Shown: in pieces, positions 59,154 through 59,266 of the stretch | How positions within the stretch are numbered: the first letter of the stretch is position 1 | Layout: every line of letters begins with the position of its first letter | NCBI GenBank assembly: GCA_004524595.1 | Contig: SDOA01000009.1 | Coordinates: 1-59,266 of the forward strand | Direction: 5' to 3' | Length of the DNA stretch: 59,266 nucleotides | Source of the DNA: Candidatus Thorarchaeota archaeon | Lineage (GTDB): Archaea > Asgardarchaeota > Thorarchaeia > Thorarchaeales > Thorarchaeaceae | The notes under the pieces: model-generated | What the model was told of the DNA's origin: nothing | Seen by the model: the letters and a program-made list of their open reading frames with translations, nothing else | Database searches by the model: none | Translations under genes and position numbers: made by a program

Positions 59154-59266
59154 CTATGGAAATTCAAGAACTGCTAGTTCTTCATACTTTTTCCTGATAT
59201 CTCGAATCTCGTTAGCAATATCGTCGTAATGCTGAAGGAGGTCATTATGTCCAAATTGGATTGCAC
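59154..59266 (-). CDS. 3' end of an unidentified gene (5' end outside window)
   Basis: Reading the minus strand from the window edge, one frame is open for 36 codons to a TAG (59154-59156): it ends ...HYDDIANEIRDIRKKYEELAVLEFP, an amphipathic, charged helix that reads like real protein, while the other frames stop early or look random. Too little to name. The 136-bp gap to the LRR gene start (59018-59153) holds nothing else I can support. Confidence 0.5.
   Translation of the reverse strand, partial: AIQFGHNDLLQHYDDIANEIRDIRKKYEELAVLEFP

Noticed and set aside
1..59266. tRNA, rRNA or CRISPR arrays
   Set aside because: Intergenic gaps were read for T-loop (GGTTCGAATCC-like) sequences and for regularly spaced short direct repeats; none was found.

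Overview
The window most likely comes from an archaeon, and the gene content points to the Asgard group. Archaeal marks are TATA-box promoters, purine-rich Shine-Dalgarno sites with frequent GTG and TTG starts, an ADP-forming acyl-CoA synthetase alpha subunit, indolepyruvate:ferredoxin oxidoreductase (IorAB) and a protein disulfide oxidoreductase. Eukaryote-like marks are a complete Ras/Arf-type small GTPase, a GTPase-like protein with degraded nucleotide-binding motifs, two longin/roadblock-like domains, a PPP-family phosphatase and a TyrRS that resembles the eukaryotic cytosolic type. I cannot resolve the lineage within Asgard. I see no phage, insertion sequence, CRISPR array, rRNA or tRNA.

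Layout. 1-5.5 kb: tail of a membrane-anchored surface protein, pyruvate phosphate dikinase (minus) and an orphan fold-type II PLP enzyme (plus). 5.7-11.1 kb: a receptor-like protein (LamG, one membrane helix, cytoplasmic longin-like domain), then an LRR protein and a zinc-ribbon membrane protein. 11.1-12.5 kb: acyl-CoA synthetase alpha (minus). 12.8-31.6 kb: a cell-surface block with a membrane-anchored metzincin-like protein and two overlapping giant paralogous surface proteins (2895 and 2580 aa), each with about 17 tandem beta-sandwich repeats and a related cytoplasmic helical tail; only the first carries a six-bladed NHL propeller, apparently inserted into a domain both share. 31.7-36.5 kb (minus): DUF362, UbiA prenyltransferase, PHP protein, lipid-flippase-like protein and TyrRS, tightly packed. 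36.6-39.1 kb (minus): pseudo-GTPase, SLOG protein and PPP phosphatase in overlapping order. 39.2-41.8 kb: cupin, small membrane protein and PIN-domain protein. 41.8-42.4 kb: the only long gene-free stretch, with a TATA box and several hairpins, a candidate structured RNA. 42.4-47.7 kb: small Ig-like anchored protein, FtsX/MacB-type ABC permease and ATPase, then an isoaspartyl peptidase/asparaginase. 47.7-52.4 kb (minus): IorA, IorB, thioredoxin-reductase-like flavoprotein, ferritin-like protein and a thioredoxin-like protein. 52.6-55.2 kb: zinc ribbon, longin-like protein, polytopic membrane protein and small GTPase in one operon. 55.3-59.3 kb: second ferritin-like protein, glutaredoxin plus thioredoxin reductase, protein disulfide oxidoreductase, a regular 24-residue LRR protein and the 3' end of one more gene.

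Three themes recur. First, single-pass surface proteins carry sizeable cytoplasmic domains, which suggests outside-to-inside signalling or cytoskeletal attachment. Second, GTPase/longin modules occur in compact operons. Third, there is a dense thiol-redox and ferritin-like gene set around IorAB. The best candidates for undescribed systems are the GTPase operon (52.6-55.2 kb), the pseudo-GTPase/SLOG/phosphatase operon (36.6-39.1 kb), the LamG-TM-longin receptor (5.7 kb), the giant paralog pair and the structured intergenic RNA (42.1 kb).
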